DNA of 64,000 nucleotides from Phylloscopus collybita (GCA_027886175.1 JAJNNQ010000023.1:956001-1020000), one strand, 5' to 3'; positions 32,981 to 44,189 are shown, counted from the first letter of the stretch. The notes: a model not told the origin generated them from the letters alone. Numbers and translations are program-made.

Positions 32981-33454
32981 TCTGAGTCTCTGAGCGTGAT
33001 ATCCCCTCTCAAAGTGATTTAAGACAGGATCTGGACACTTCAGCACTTGAGAAACTCCAGCAGGCACCATCTCCATCCTCAGGCACAGGAAGAACTGACA
33101 AAGAGCTTTTCCCTGGCTTTCCTGATGTCAGCAGGATTTGCCCCTTAAATCCTGGCTTTTCTTTCCTGATTGCAGCTCCCTTTGAGATGGGAGTTTTTGA
33201 AGTCGTTCTTCCCAAATCCTTCTCTTCCAGAGGAGAGCAGAAACCATGAATGACTCCATTTGAGGGTGTGAAACGGAACAACTTGCACCCTTGGACTGTG
33301 AATTCCACACACCCATTTATTTACTCACAATTATACACACAGCACTGCATAAATATTTATAAGGAGGCTCCCAAGGCCCAGCTGAGAAAATCAGTGTTAT
33401 CACCACTTCCCAGCTCTCAGACTGAGAGAAGCATGGGCAGAGACACTGCTGGGA

Positions 33455-33795
33455 TTGTACAGTTTGACAGAATTCCTGTCAAAGTTTGGCCCCAAGAGCC
33501 CCCCATTCCTGAATCTCCCTCATGTTTAAAAGGGATTTGTGCAGATGGACAGAATTCCTGTAAAGTCTGGCCCAAGAGCTCCCAATTCCTGAATCCCCCT
33601 CATGTTTAAAAGGGATTTGTGCAGATGGACAGAATTCCTGTAAAGTCTGGTCCAAGAGCCCCCAATTCCTGAATCCCCATCATGTTTAAAAGGGAATTGT
33701 GCAGTTTGACAGAATTCCTGTGCAGTCTGGTCCAAGAGCCCCCCATTCCTGAATCCCCCTCATGTTTAAAAGGGAATTGTGCAGATTGACAGAAT
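33455..33795. repeat. About 80-bp minisatellite, four units
   Basis: Units contain GACAGAATTCCTGT, AGTCTGGCCCAAGAGCCCCC, ATTCCTGAATCCCCCTCATG and TTTAAAAGGGATTTGTGCAG. The final partial unit merges at GAATTCCTGGATCCCTGG with a CR1 fragment. Confidence 0.92.
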
Positions 33796-33935
33796 TCCTG
33801 GATCCCTGGAATGTCCAAGGCCAGGCTTGGAGCAGCCTGGGACAGTGGGGAGTGTCCCTGCCCATGGCTTGAAGCACTTGGATGAGCTTTAAGGTCTCTT
33901 CCAACCCTAACCATCCTGGGATTCTGCAAAGGGCA
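33796..33935 (+). mobile_element. CR1 LINE 3' fragment
   Basis: TGGATCCCTGGAATGTCCAA, GGAGCAGCCTGGGACAGTGG and CTCTTCCAACCCTAACCATC are in CR1 order. Confidence 0.85.
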
Positions 33936-34589
33936 TCATCCACAGGGCCCCTTCCTCCTGCTGCAGAGAAAAGGGGTGGCTTTAGGGGCTTCAGGGGCTT
34001 TAGGGGGTTTGAGGTTTGCCCCTTGGGGACCATCAGAGCTCCAGGTCAGGTCTGTGTCCCTGGGCAGGAGAAGCAGCCCATGGCAGCAGGGCTGTCCCAG
34101 CCCTTCCGTGGGGTTTGTGCTGCCCAGAACGTGCTTGTGGAGAGCTGCAGAGGGGCTATGATTTATTTCCTCACCCATTTAATCCCCTCCTTTTGCAAGT
34201 GCTTTTATCTGAGCAGAGCTTGAGCTCATCTCTGCCTTTCTGCCATCCCACGTGGCTGCCGAGACCCTCGAGCGCTGCACTCCTGGGTTTTGCTTTCACA
34301 GAGGCATTTTTTTAAAGTTAACACAACCTAAAAGTGCTGCCTGCTGAAGCCTCTTCCAGCCTGCTCCAGCTCGCAGGGGGTTCCAAAGTCAAGGGCAGCT
34401 GCTGTAGTAGTTAATGGAGTAAACAATTAACAAAGGAGATGTTCCCTGGGTCACTGGAGCCAGCACAGCTTTGAGCTTCACTTTCTCCAGCTTTTCCAGT
34501 GCCAGGCAGGAGGCCTCAAGTTTCAGCTTTCGTGTTTTCCAGACTCTGCACTGCATTGGTGTAAAACTCTGAACTGCACATGTGAAGTG

Positions 34590-34995
34590 TTAGCAAGTTC
34601 TCCTCACAGTTTAGACAGAACAATCCTTTTCCAGCCCCAGAACCAAGGACACCACTGCAGCTTCAGGCCCAGGAAGTGCCAACCGCAGCAAACTGAGGAG
34701 AGCAAACTGGGAGGGTGGGACTGCAAAACCTGCAGCTGTAACTGGACAATCACCAATATGGAAATGGACCAAAACTAACAGAAGTGTGAAAACTGCTGAC
34801 CCACTGTCCAAAACTGATCCAAGTGTCACACCTGGTGACCCTTTGTCCATTTTGGGACCATTTTGGGTCCCCCTTGGGTGCAGGCCTGGCCAGGCTCTTG
34901 TCCTGCCCAAGGTGTACCCTGAAGGCCTTTTAATAAATATCTGCTTTATTCTCTGAGCTCTGCCCAGCCTCTGCTCCAGCTCAGCCTTCCCAAGG
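34590..34995 (+). mobile_element. Solo LTR, family B
   Basis: Plus-oriented match to 29165-29595: CCATTTTGGGTCCCCCTTGG, GGCCAGGCTCTTGTCCTGCC, AATAAATATCTGCTTTATTC at about 34932 and CTCTGAGCTCTGCCCAGCCT. It supplies a sense-strand poly(A) signal inside the SHISA6 intron. Confidence 0.7.
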
Positions 34996-35259
34996 CTCTG
35001 TTATGTGGGAAACACCCCAAAAAAATCACTGCAGCACCAGGAGCAGGGGGACAGTGGATCCCCCAAAAATGCAAGGGTTTTTTTCTTTTCCTGCAGAGAT
35101 CTGTCTGACAATGAGTCTGTGCTGAGGAGCTGGAAGGGAGAGCTCCTCCCTGGGTGCAGGGCTCTTTTCCCCAAGGCCCTTTGTGACCAGGCTGAGGTCA
35201 GATCTCTCTCTTTGCATCTTGCAAAAGTCTGTCCACGCCAGTCCCTGTCTGCCCTTCTC

Positions 35260-35775
35260 GGGCTGATGTAATCTGTGCTCAGTAATAACATTTCCAAGAG
35301 GTGGAGAGCAGCCTTTTAGTTCAGCTCTAATAATTCTGTTAAAGCAGAGGCCGGGGTTGTAATTGCAGTTTGTGGCCGAGGTTGTTCCATATGTGTGTTC
35401 TGGAGGATGCCTTTGTAATGAAATGTTCCCTCCCAGCTCCGTGCCCTGGAGAGTTTGCCTTCATTGTGCAGCAGGCAGAGCACTCTGCTCTCCTCTAACC
35501 ACAGCAGAGGGGGGAAAGAGTCGGATTTTGCCTTTTCCTGACCCAGACACGGGGCTCCTGAGTGGTGTTTAAAGGCTTTTATTCCATTTTCAGTCTCATG
35601 AGAAGGGTGAGATGATTCAGGTGTTAAAATTCACGCCATCACAATCAGAAGCCGAACTATTTCCTAATTCCAATTAATTATAAGCGTTTCTTGGCCTGTC
35701 AGCTTTGGCCACACAATGCTGTTAATGCCCTAAAGCCAATCATCTATTAAAATACCCCTCATGGATTTGGTACAA
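35260..35775. promoter_or_regulatory. Candidate conserved noncoding element
   Basis: Unique block; its strongest part is 35600-35765, with ATTCCAATTAATTATAAGCG, GCCAATCATCTATTAAAA and TGTTAATGCCC. The density of TAATTA and CCAAT-type cores and the absence of repeats are the reasons for the call. Confidence 0.3.
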
Positions 35776-36477
35776 TGCATCTTTCACAGTTCTAATTCTC
35801 CAAAATACCTGCTCTGTTTGCAAGGCCATGGTTTGAAACTTGTTTCCAGTTCCATTTCCCTCTCAGCAATGTCTGTCCTGTCCCATGGCCTCTCTCAGCC
35901 AGCACAGCTCAGCTCAGAGTTTGCACACAGATGCACCAGACTCTGTGAGCTTCCAGTCAGGCTTTGAGAATCCTCTACAAACCCATTCCCCACAGGAAAG
36001 AAGTGAAATTCTGCCCTTCCTCAATCTCTGCTGGGCATTTTGGTGTTGTGGAAGGGCTGATCCTCCTCGGCTGTGGTGCCCCAGCTCTGCCCCAGAACCC
36101 AGGGGCACTGAGGCACGTGGAGCAGAACCTGAGCCAGCACAGGGAGCAGGAGAGCAGGAAAAGCCTCCTGAGAAGGTGGAACATGGGGCTCTGAGGCAGC
36201 ACTTGCAGTCTGACCCAGCCAGGAGAAGCTTTCCTTCCCATTCCCTGCTCCCAATGTGTGGGCAGGGACCCCTGGGCAAACAGGGGAGGGGCCCCGGCTG
36301 CTGCACTGCCCGGCTGGAGGGGACAGGAGGGGACAGGGCTGGGGATCAGCAGAGGGAGCAGCCCTGGGAGGAGGATTTGGGGTGCTGTGGGTGACAGCTG
36401 GCACCCAGAAACTCCCCGTGCCCAGGGCTGACCCCAGGGTGGGCAGGGAGGGGGATTCTGTCCCTCTGTCCTTGTGC
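35776..36477. other. Unique intron sequence
   Basis: No gene or repeat recognised; reading frames are on both strands and unconvincing. Confidence 0.4.
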
Positions 36478-36975
36478 TCAGGTGAGACCCCACCTGCAGA
36501 GCTGCCCCAAACCTGGAGCTGCTGCAGAGAGCCCAGAGGAGGCTCCAGGATGATCCCAGGGATGGAGCAGCTCTGCTGGCAGGAAAGGCTGGCAGAGCTG
36601 GGCTTGTTCACCTGGACAGCAGAAGCTTTGGGGTGAGCTCGCTGTGATCTTCCAGGACCTGAAAGGAGCTGCAGGAAAGATGGAGAGAGACAATTGACAA
36701 GGGATGGAGGGAGGGGACAGGAGACAGGGAATGGCTTCAGCCTGACACAGGGCAGGGCTGGCTGGGAGATTGGGCAGGAATTGTTCCCTGGGAGGGTGGG
36801 GAGGGGCTGGGCTGGGATTGCCAGAGCAGGTCCTGGATCCCTGGCAGTGTCCAAGGTTGGACATTGAGGCTGGAGCAGCCTGGGACAGAGGGAGGTGTCC
36901 CTGCCATGGCAGGGGTGGCACTGGAAGAGCTTTCAGGTCCCTTCCAACCCCAACCATCCTGTGATTCCATGAAAA
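36478..36975 (+). mobile_element. CR1 LINE 3' fragment (about 500 bp)
   Basis: Longer copy starting GTGAGACCCCACCTGCAGAG, then GAGCTGCTGCAGAGAGCCCA and the full 3' series to TCCAACCCCAACCATCCTGT. Closely similar by eye to 62290-62710. Confidence 0.9.
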
Positions 36976-37290
36976 ATCCCCGAAATCTGAAACAAAATGA
37001 AAAATCACTCCATCCACACGGATTTTTCAGGGAGCTTGGCATTTTTTAGCTCCCTCACCATCGGGCAGAGGGCAGCACCGAGGTTCAGCCCGGTCACTGG
37101 GAACATCTGGGATCAGTTCCAGGAGCTCCATCAGCTCGTGGCAGCTCTGGAAGGACTCCCAGCACCTCGGGGAGAGCACAGCTGGAGGCAGGAAGGAGGG
37201 AAACAGCCCCAGTGGAGAAGGAAATGGGGAATTTCCTGGTCTGGCATAGCCCTGCCTGTGCTCCCACTGCTCTGCTGGGCCCCTGCAGTT

Positions 37291-37380
37291 GGCATTGCTC
37301 CAAGGGACCCTTCACTTCCAGCCAGCTCAAGACGGGATTGTGGCAAATAAATTGAATAACAGCACCTGGGTTTGGCCCCC
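37291..37380 (-). mobile_element. Repeat fragment F (inverted partner of 38735-38832)
   Basis: GGCATTGCTCCAAGGGACCC, TTCACTTCCAGCCAGCTCAA and GGGTTTGGCCCCCC are the reverse complement of the insert in the LTR at 38.7 kb. Family not identified. Confidence 0.75.
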
Positions 37381-37403
37381 CAGCAGCCCCCAGGCCCCTC
37401 TGG

Positions 37404-37760
37404 AAGAAAAAAAAAAAAAAAAAAAAACCCAAAGATAACCCCCCGCAAAAACCACAAAAAAAAAAAAAAAAAAACAAAAAACAAAAACAAAAAAAAAAAA
37501 AAAACCACACAAAAAAAAAAAACCCCACAAAAAAAAACCACAAAAAAACCAAACCAAAACAAAAAAAAACACAAAAAAACCCAAAACCCCCAACAAACAA
37601 ACAAACAAACAATTCCCAGAATTCTCCCAGAATTTTGCAAGGCCGAAAGAAAGTGAGCAGGAATAATAACAACAAGTGAGCAGGAATAATAATAACAAAA
37701 AAAACCCCCAAAAACAAAACCAAAAAACAAAAACAAAAAACCCCTACCAAACCAAAAAGC
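37404..37760. repeat. A-rich (CAAAA)n-type simple sequence
   Basis: Long A runs broken by C, interrupted at 37613-37685 by a short duplicated GTGAGCAGGAATAATAA segment. Confidence 0.9.
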
Positions 37761-38289
37761 AAACGTAGCATCCTAAAACATATCCGTGGAAAGGGAAAAG
37801 TCGTGCTGCTTGAAGTCTGCAAATCTGAATTTCTCCTGGGAAAATGTAACTCCTGTTCAAATGCTAATGGCTCGTTATCACAGGGATGTTTTAATTGAAC
37901 TACAACAGTTCCATAAGCAGGGGCAGAGCAAGGTTCAGGGAGCAAACGGCTGATGAACAATCCTCAATCTGCTGGTAAATGTTTGCTTTTTTTTTTTTTT
38001 TTGCCTTTTTTTTTAATAAACTTCCCCTTCTTGGATCTGTCTCGAGCAGCTTCTCCGAGGGGACCTGTAAAAGGCAGCTGATTCCAGCGACGTGGTTCTT
38101 TCATCCCCGTTTGGAACGGGGGATTTATGGCACAGGCTGGCCCTGGGGGCACAGCAATTCCTGGGACAGCAGCAAAAAAACTGGAAAGGCAAAGGTGCAG
38201 CAGAGATGTTTCAGAAACGGGAACGGGCTGGTTGGAAAGCAAAGGTGTTTCAGCAGAGCGATGGAGAAAGGTGTAGCAGTGCGTGGTGC

Positions 38290-39215
38290 AGCAGGGATCA
38301 TTTGTTCACCTTTTGCAATGGAGTCAGACAGGATTTTACATCAGCAACTTTCTTGTTATTGTAACCATCTAACCGTGTTTGCATTCTTCTCATGAGGAGG
38401 AGAGAATTGATGGGCTGTTGGGTTGCCCAGTGTGGTTGGAGAGGACAATTTTCCTCCTCCCATCCATGGTCACTGCTGGAATTCTATAAAATGTCGAGGT
38501 CTGTTGTTGTCTGGGTTTTTGCTGTTCTCCTCTGTGTCTTTAAGAAGTTTTTCTAAAGTTCTATTTCAGCCTTCGGTGTTCACCTTTTGCAATGGAGTCA
38601 GACACGATTTTACATCAACAACTTCTCTTGTTGTTGTAACCATCTAACCATGTTTGCATTCTCCTCATGAGGAGGAGAGAATTGATGAACTGTTGGGTTG
38701 CCCAGTGTGGTTGGAGAGGAAGATTTTCTTCCTCTTTTTGGGGGCCAAACCCAGGTGTTGTTATTCAGTTTATTCTCCACAATCCCATCTTGAGCTGGCT
38801 GGAAGTGAAGGGTCCCTTGGAGCAATCCCAATGCTGGAATTCTATAAATGTCGAGGTCTGTGGTTGTCTGGGTTTTTGCTGTTCTCCTCTGTCTCTTTAA
38901 GAAGTTTTTTTCTAAAGTTCTGTTTCACCCTTCTGTGTTCACCTTTTGCAGTGGAGTCTCTCACCATTTTCACAAAAACAACCCATTGTTGTTGTACCTG
39001 TCCTTTCATGTTTACATTCTTCTCATGAGGAGGAGAGAATTGATGGGCTGTTGGGTTGCCCAGTGTGGTTGGAGAGGACAATTTTCCTCCTCCAATCCAT
39101 GGTCACTGCTGGAATTCTATAAATGTTGAAGTGTGTAAATGAACTGCCCCTTTTCTGCCTTGGACATCTCAGTGTGTGAGTGTCATTCCTTTGTGTGGTG
39201 TGCGAGCACATCCCA
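38290..39215 (+). mobile_element. LTR, family A, with three tandem U3-like units
   Basis: Three successive units each carry TTCACCTTTTGCA, GAATTGATGGGCTGTTGGG or its variant, and a TCTATAAA box (about 38483, 38840 and 39116). The last continues to a GTGTGAGTGTCATTCC end near 39190. The second unit is interrupted by fragment F. In the last unit GTAAATGAACT replaces the AATAAA context. Confidence 0.7.
38735..38832 (+). mobile_element. Repeat fragment F nested in the LTR
   Basis: About 98 bp starting GGGGGCCAAACCCAGGTG and ending GGAGCAATCCCAATG replaces about 17 bp of the LTR and matches 37291-37380 in inverted orientation. Confidence 0.75.
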
Positions 39216-39636
39216 GCTAAAATCCAAGTTGGGACACGGGGCCAGCCTGGACAGGGGTGGCGTTGGCACCTTGGGACAAACCCTCTGCCACCAGGCTGCT
39301 CTCAGGGCTGGGATCTCCTGATTTCCTTGTCCTCTCTCACCTGGAAGGGGTGAGTGAGAGCAGCCCCTTGGTGGTGGCTCTGAGCCAGGGATGGGGCTCT
39401 CCTGAAGGCTGGGCTGTTTGATTTGGCGCTTTGGTGCTTCCCCTCTCCGATTCCCTTCACTCCTGGGCAGTCTCCAAAAGCTGCAGCCGGTCCTTCTTCC
39501 CAAATCTCTGCCAGCAAAGAGTTCAGGCTCTGATGTTGCTACCAGGTGTGGTTTGCTGTGCCGCCCTGGGGGTGCCGTGAATTGTGTGAGGGTGTGACAG
39601 CACAGGAATAAATATAAACACCTGGGTTTTATCTGG
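39216..39636. other. Unique intron sequence
   Basis: No gene or repeat recognised. Confidence 0.4.
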
Positions 39637-40432
39637 ATAATATTATGGATTATGTAGATTCTAAATTTATATCATATATATTATATATTATAAATATAAT
39701 ATATATATTATACATTTATATTATTGATATTATCTATAGATTATATATTGTATATATGTTATATGTTATATGTTATATGTTATATGTTATATATTATATA
39801 TTATATATTATATATTATATATTATATATTATATATTATATATTATATATTATATATTATATCTGTATTATCTATACTATATATTAGAATATTATAAATC
39901 TATATTACCTATATATATTATAAATCTATATTATCTATATTATATCTATATATCTATATTATCTATATATTATTCATCTATAATCTATATATATAATAAA
40001 TCTTTATAATCTATGCTATATATAATCAATATTATAAATCTATATATCATATATACAATAAATCTGTTTTATCTATAATAAATCTATATTATCTATACTA
40101 TATATAATCTATATTATAAATCTATATTATCTATATATAATATAGATAACTAATCTATACTATCTATACTATATATAATGAATATCTATTATCAATATAA
40201 TCTATATTATAAATCTATATTATATATAATATATATGACAAATCTACATGATCTATACTATATATAATCTATATTATAAATCTATACATTATATATGTAA
40301 TATATATAACAAATCTGTATTATCTATACTATATATAATCTTTATTATAAATCTATACATTATATATGTAATATATATAACAAATCTATATTATCTATAC
40401 TATCTATACTATAAATCTATATTCTAAACCTG
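39637..40432. repeat. 790-bp AT-rich array
   Basis: Dominated by TATATTA and ATAAATCTATATTATCTAT-like units, with TATGTTATATGTTATATG in the middle. Many segments are self-complementary. It ends about 50 nt before the exon 3 acceptor. Confidence 0.95.
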
Positions 40433-40481
40433 CCTCTCCAGAGTCAGACTGAAGGTGCCTTTGTCCCCTCTCCCCCGGCAG

Positions 40482-40577
40482 GTCACTATGGGAAGGACGT
40501 TTATCGCAGCGGAGGGCCCGATCTCCACAACTTCATCTCCTCCGGCTTTGTCACCTTGGGAAGAGGACACTCCAAGG
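40482..40577 (+). CDS. SHISA6: SHISA6 coding exon 3: probable 32-codon cassette
   Basis: After CTCCCCCGGCAG the exon completes a Gly codon begun in exon 2 and encodes residues 285-316, including HYGKDVYRSGGPDLHNFISS and GFVTLGRGHSK. It ends in phase 1 at a GTACAG donor. Length is 96 nt with equal phases at both ends, so skipping would keep the frame; mammalian SHISA6 has, as I recall, isoforms with and without this block. The donor GTACAG is weaker than GTAAGT. A candidate branch point TTCTAAAC is at 40432-40439. The following SHISA6 exon, which begins with an Asp-His-Gln-Tyr stretch in mammals, is not found in the window. Confidence 0.92.
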
Positions 40578-40608
40578 GTACAGTGGAAACCATTTTTTGC
40601 TAAATAAA
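40578..40608 (+). promoter_or_regulatory. Read-through end of exon 3 with stop and AATAAA
   Basis: If the donor at 40578 is not used, the frame adds seven residues (TVETIFC, after a completed Gly) and stops at TAA 40601-40603, overlapping AATAAA at 40603-40608. An A-rich run follows. Confidence 0.3.
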
Positions 40609-40610
40609 TT

Positions 40611-40810
40611 AAAAAAAAAAAAGGAGAAAAAAAAAAAAAGAAAAAAGAAAAAAAAACCCAGATGGTTTTAAATCCAAAGCTCTGAGCTGGCAGCCGGGCT
40701 CTGGGTGCCCTGAGCTGGCAGCGGGGTCAGTGCTGGGCTGGGCAGGACCTGCAGGTCCTGGCAGGGGTGTGCTGGGCTGGGCAGGACCTGCAGGTCCTGG
40801 CAGGGGTGTG
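40611..40810. repeat. A-rich run and two-unit 39-bp repeat
   Basis: Interrupted A run at 40611-40657. Two copies of GTGCTGGGCTGGGCAGGACC then TGCAGGTCCTGGCAGGG at 40731-40810. Confidence 0.85.
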
Positions 40811-41055
40811 CCAGGCTCCGTTCTGGCTTTGTGTGGGGCTGCTCCTCCAGCTTTGTGTTTTCCTGGGTGCGTGGCTGCTCCCACAGGGGGAGGAATGTCC
40901 AGCTGGCCTAGGGCAGGCAGCAACAGCTCCCAGGCTCTGGGTCTGGAGTGCTTTTCTTTGACTTCTGGGCTTTTACTTTTGTTTCATTTATTTATTGATT
41001 TTGATTGGGGGGGCGGGGTTTATGACGAATATTTTATAAAATGATTTCTTTTTAG
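40811..41055. other. Unique sequence
   Basis: Nothing recognised; it ends in a pyrimidine-rich ATTTCTTTTTAG at 41044-41055 that resembles a splice acceptor. Confidence 0.35.
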
Positions 41056-41760
41056 CTCCTATCTTTTCTGTGCTCCTGATAACCTGTGATATAATGTACA
41101 AACAGGAAAACACAAAAAATATACATATGCTGCTCTGTGTATGTTCTGTGTACATGTACTGTATATAAAAATATCTGTGGGGAGACCCCCCCCTTCAACA
41201 CGAATAACCAAACACCCCAGGGGGGTTCTGGTGACACCAGAGCTGTGTCCTGGTGACACCACAGCCCCGGGCAATGCTCATTGATGACGCTGTTGCCTAT
41301 TTTTGGTGAGTTTCCTCTGGTGTACAGTGAGACCTGTGCTCCTCCTGCCCCCTCCTGCCCTGCCACCGGTGCCCTGGCTGTGACACTGGGGGTGCATGTG
41401 CCATTCCTTGTCCCCTTTTTTGTGTCCCCCAAGACTGCTGTACTCCCTCCTAGACACAATGTATGTGGAGATTCCTCTATAGACCAATGTACTGTATGTG
41501 GAGCTGTGTCCTCGTGCTCCTGTGTTGTTTCTGTGGATGACCGTGACTCACAAATGATTAAAGGACCTTGATATTTTATTTTATATATTTTTATTTATTT
41601 ATTTATTTTATTTTCCTACATTTCCTGCACTTTTTCCAGTCCTCCACGAGTGTCATCCAAAGTAGTGTTGGTCCTGTAGAACTGTCAGAGAAGAAACAAA
41701 ATATATGTATATTGTCTGTGTATGTCTGTGTGTGCTTAAATAAAGTTTACTGAGGCTGAG
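41056..41760 (+). other. 3'UTR-like block with AATAAA
   Basis: Non-repetitive sequence with TGTACATGTACTGTATATAA, an ATTAAA at about 41559, an AT-rich stretch and AATAAA at 41739-41744 followed by a GT-rich run upstream and TGAGGCTGAG downstream. It has the look of a terminal exon 3' end, either of a read-through SHISA6 isoform or of an alternative last exon. A plain intronic origin remains possible. Confidence 0.35.
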
Positions 41761-41764
41761 GCAG

Positions 41765-42262
41765 CACCCGTGGGACTTGTAATCCAATACCCCTGCAATT
41801 CCAGATTTGGGATCCAATACCCTGCAATTCCAGATTTGGGATCCAATACCCTGAAATCCCACTCCTGTAATCCATTATCCTGTAATCCAATATCCTGCAA
41901 TTCCAGATTTGGGATCCAATACCCTGGAAATCCCAGTCCTGTAATTCATTATCCTGTAATCCAATACCCTGAGATTCCAGCCTTGTACTCCAATACCCTG
42001 CAATCCAATACCCTGAAATCCCAGTTTTTAAACCCAGTATCCTGAGACTCTACCTTTGTAATCCAACACCCTGAAATGCCATCCTTGTGATCCAATACCC
42101 TGAAAACCCAGATATGTTATCCAATGTCCTACAATCCCAAATTTGTAGTCAATACCCTGCAATTCCAGCCTTCTAATCCGATACTCTGAAATTCCAGCCT
42201 TGTAATCCAATACCCTGCAATCCCAGATTTATAATCCAATACCCTGCAATCCCAGTCCAGCT
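41765..42262. repeat. Minisatellite of about 20-30 bp
   Basis: Units built on GGGATCCAATACCCTGCAAT and TGTAATCCAATACCCTGAAA with frequent length variation, about 18-20 units. Confidence 0.93.
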
Positions 42263-43200
42263 CTGCACCGAGGGAAGGGAAGCAGAGGAACCTCAGGTGG
42301 GCTGGGAGCTGCAAAGGTTCCTTCAGGGAAGGACCCACATCCCACACAAGGTGTCCCCATCCCAGAGGGGTTTGGTGGTCCTGTCCTGCCACTTGAGGAG
42401 CGTTTGTAGGGTCAGGTAGCAAAGGTAGCCCAGGAGTGATGGAGTGGGGTGTCCTGCAGATCCCTGGGCAGGGCTGTAAACCCAGCCCTTGGTCTCAGGC
42501 AGGTGAGTTATCCTCACCTCAGAGCCCCGAGTGCTTTGGGTCCAGCAGATCCCAGTTTGCTGGACAAAAGGCTGCTCCCAGTTCCTTCCCAGGTGAGAAC
42601 CAAACCTCCTCTCCCTCTCCAGCTGCAAAGGCTCAGGGGCTCTGCTCTCCTGAAGGTGGGCCAGGGGTTTCCACAACTTTGGCAGAGCACATCTCCTGTC
42701 CCTGGGCAGGGGGGAGGGTGGGCACTGGGAATGCAGCCTGGTTATCCACCACAGCCAGCAGGCAGAGGGTGCTTTCCCAACGGAATAAAAAGCCTTTTGT
42801 TCTCTGCAGAAATGAATATCGTGGCTGTTCACAGACATCAGAACGGACTGGCCTTAGGATTTTACCTTTCAGCTGCCTTGAACAGTGCTGTGATGCTCAT
42901 TTCCAGTTTTCTGAATGGCAAACTCCCCCACTGCTGGGTGGTGAGAGTGGTGAACACCTCACCCCTGCTGCAGGACCTGCTTGTGCTCGTGTGTGGCTTT
43001 GTCTTTGTCTGTGACATGACCTGATTGTCTGTCTGTGCTGTCACAGGGGGGAATTGGGGTGTCACAATGGACTGAGGGGTTTGTATCATTAGGATTGTGC
43101 CTGAAATGTGTGGACTTGGGGAAATGCCTCAGTGACAGATTCCATGAGTTCAGCTTGAAGTGACCACCCAGCATCTGTAAGGAGGGGTGGGAGCTTCAGC
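42263..43200. other. Unique sequence, no gene seen
   Basis: Two overlapping plus-strand frames of about 190 codons (42436-43024) share the same DNA. Neither has a recognised domain, and they cross no convincing splice sites. Confidence 0.4.
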
Positions 43201-43204
43201 CAGG

Positions 43205-43665
43205 GCTACAGATGAGAGGATTCTGTGCATTTTGTCCTATTCCTACCTAGATGAGAGGGTTCTGTGGCATTTTTGTCCTATTCCTATATAAATGAGAGGG
43301 TTCTGTGGCATTTTGTCCTATTCCTACCTAGATGAGCAGGTTTTGTGGCATTTTGTCCTATTCCTATTTAAATGAGAGGGTTCTGTGGCATTTTGTCCTA
43401 TTCCTACCTAGATAAGAGGGTTCTGTGGCATTTTTGTCCTATTCCTATTTAAATGAGAGGGTTCTGTTGCATTTTGTCCTATTCTTACCTAGATAAGAGG
43501 GTTCTGTGGCATTTTTGTCCTATTCCTATTCAAATGAGAGGGTTCTGTGGCATTTTGTCCTATTCCTACCTAGATAAGAGGGTTCTGTGGCATTTTGTCC
43601 TATTCCTACCTAGATAAGAGGGTTCTGTGGCTTTTTGTCCTATTCCTACCTAGATGAGCAGGTTC
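43205..43665. repeat. 40-bp minisatellite, about 11 units
   Basis: Units: ATGAGAGGGTTCTGTGGCAT then TTTGTCCTATTCCTACCTAG, alternating with units ending TATTTAA. Confidence 0.95.
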
Positions 43666-44189
43666 TGTCCTGTTCTCAGTTCCAGCCCTTGTGCTACAAC
43701 CTCCACTTCAGCCAAATAACCTCACCCTGCCCCGTGGAGAGGCTTCTGCCCCTGGGCTCAGCAGAGCCAGTGAAGTTTCTCTCAATATTTCTCCGCACTG
43801 GGAGACACATTTGGGGTGTTTTCTCAGCTGTCTTCTGCGCTTCTGTGGCAGAACTCCAAGTGCTGAGTAATATTTAAGAGCTCATCTATTTCGGGCAGAA
43901 GACAAAGACGTGAGACATGCCAAAGTGCCATGGATACCAAATCAGCACAGCCACACGTCTGACATCCCCAGGCTCCTGCAGGATGGGGCATTTGTGGCTC
44001 TGCCAGGATGTTCCACCACTCTGCAGCCACATGTCCTTCCAGCCATGGGCAGTTCCTCTGCTCTCAGCGTGTCAGGATGCTCCAGGGATGAGCCCTGGGT
44101 GTTGGGGAAGATGAAAAAGGAAAAGCCTTATAAATATGACTGCTTAGGTTTTGAGAATATGAAAACCTGTAAGTGAAATAGGATTAAAA

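Larger units (their letters stand above)
21121..40481 (+). other. SHISA6 intron between coding exons 2 and 3
   Basis: Bounded by GTAAGT at 21121 and CTCCCCCGGCAG ending at 40481. It holds most of the window's LTR and CR1 fragments and several minisatellites. No other gene is supported inside it. Confidence 0.88.

Noticed and set aside
42436..43024. Pair of about 190-codon ORFs
   Set aside because: They overlap in different frames with no domain, and both look like chance open frames.
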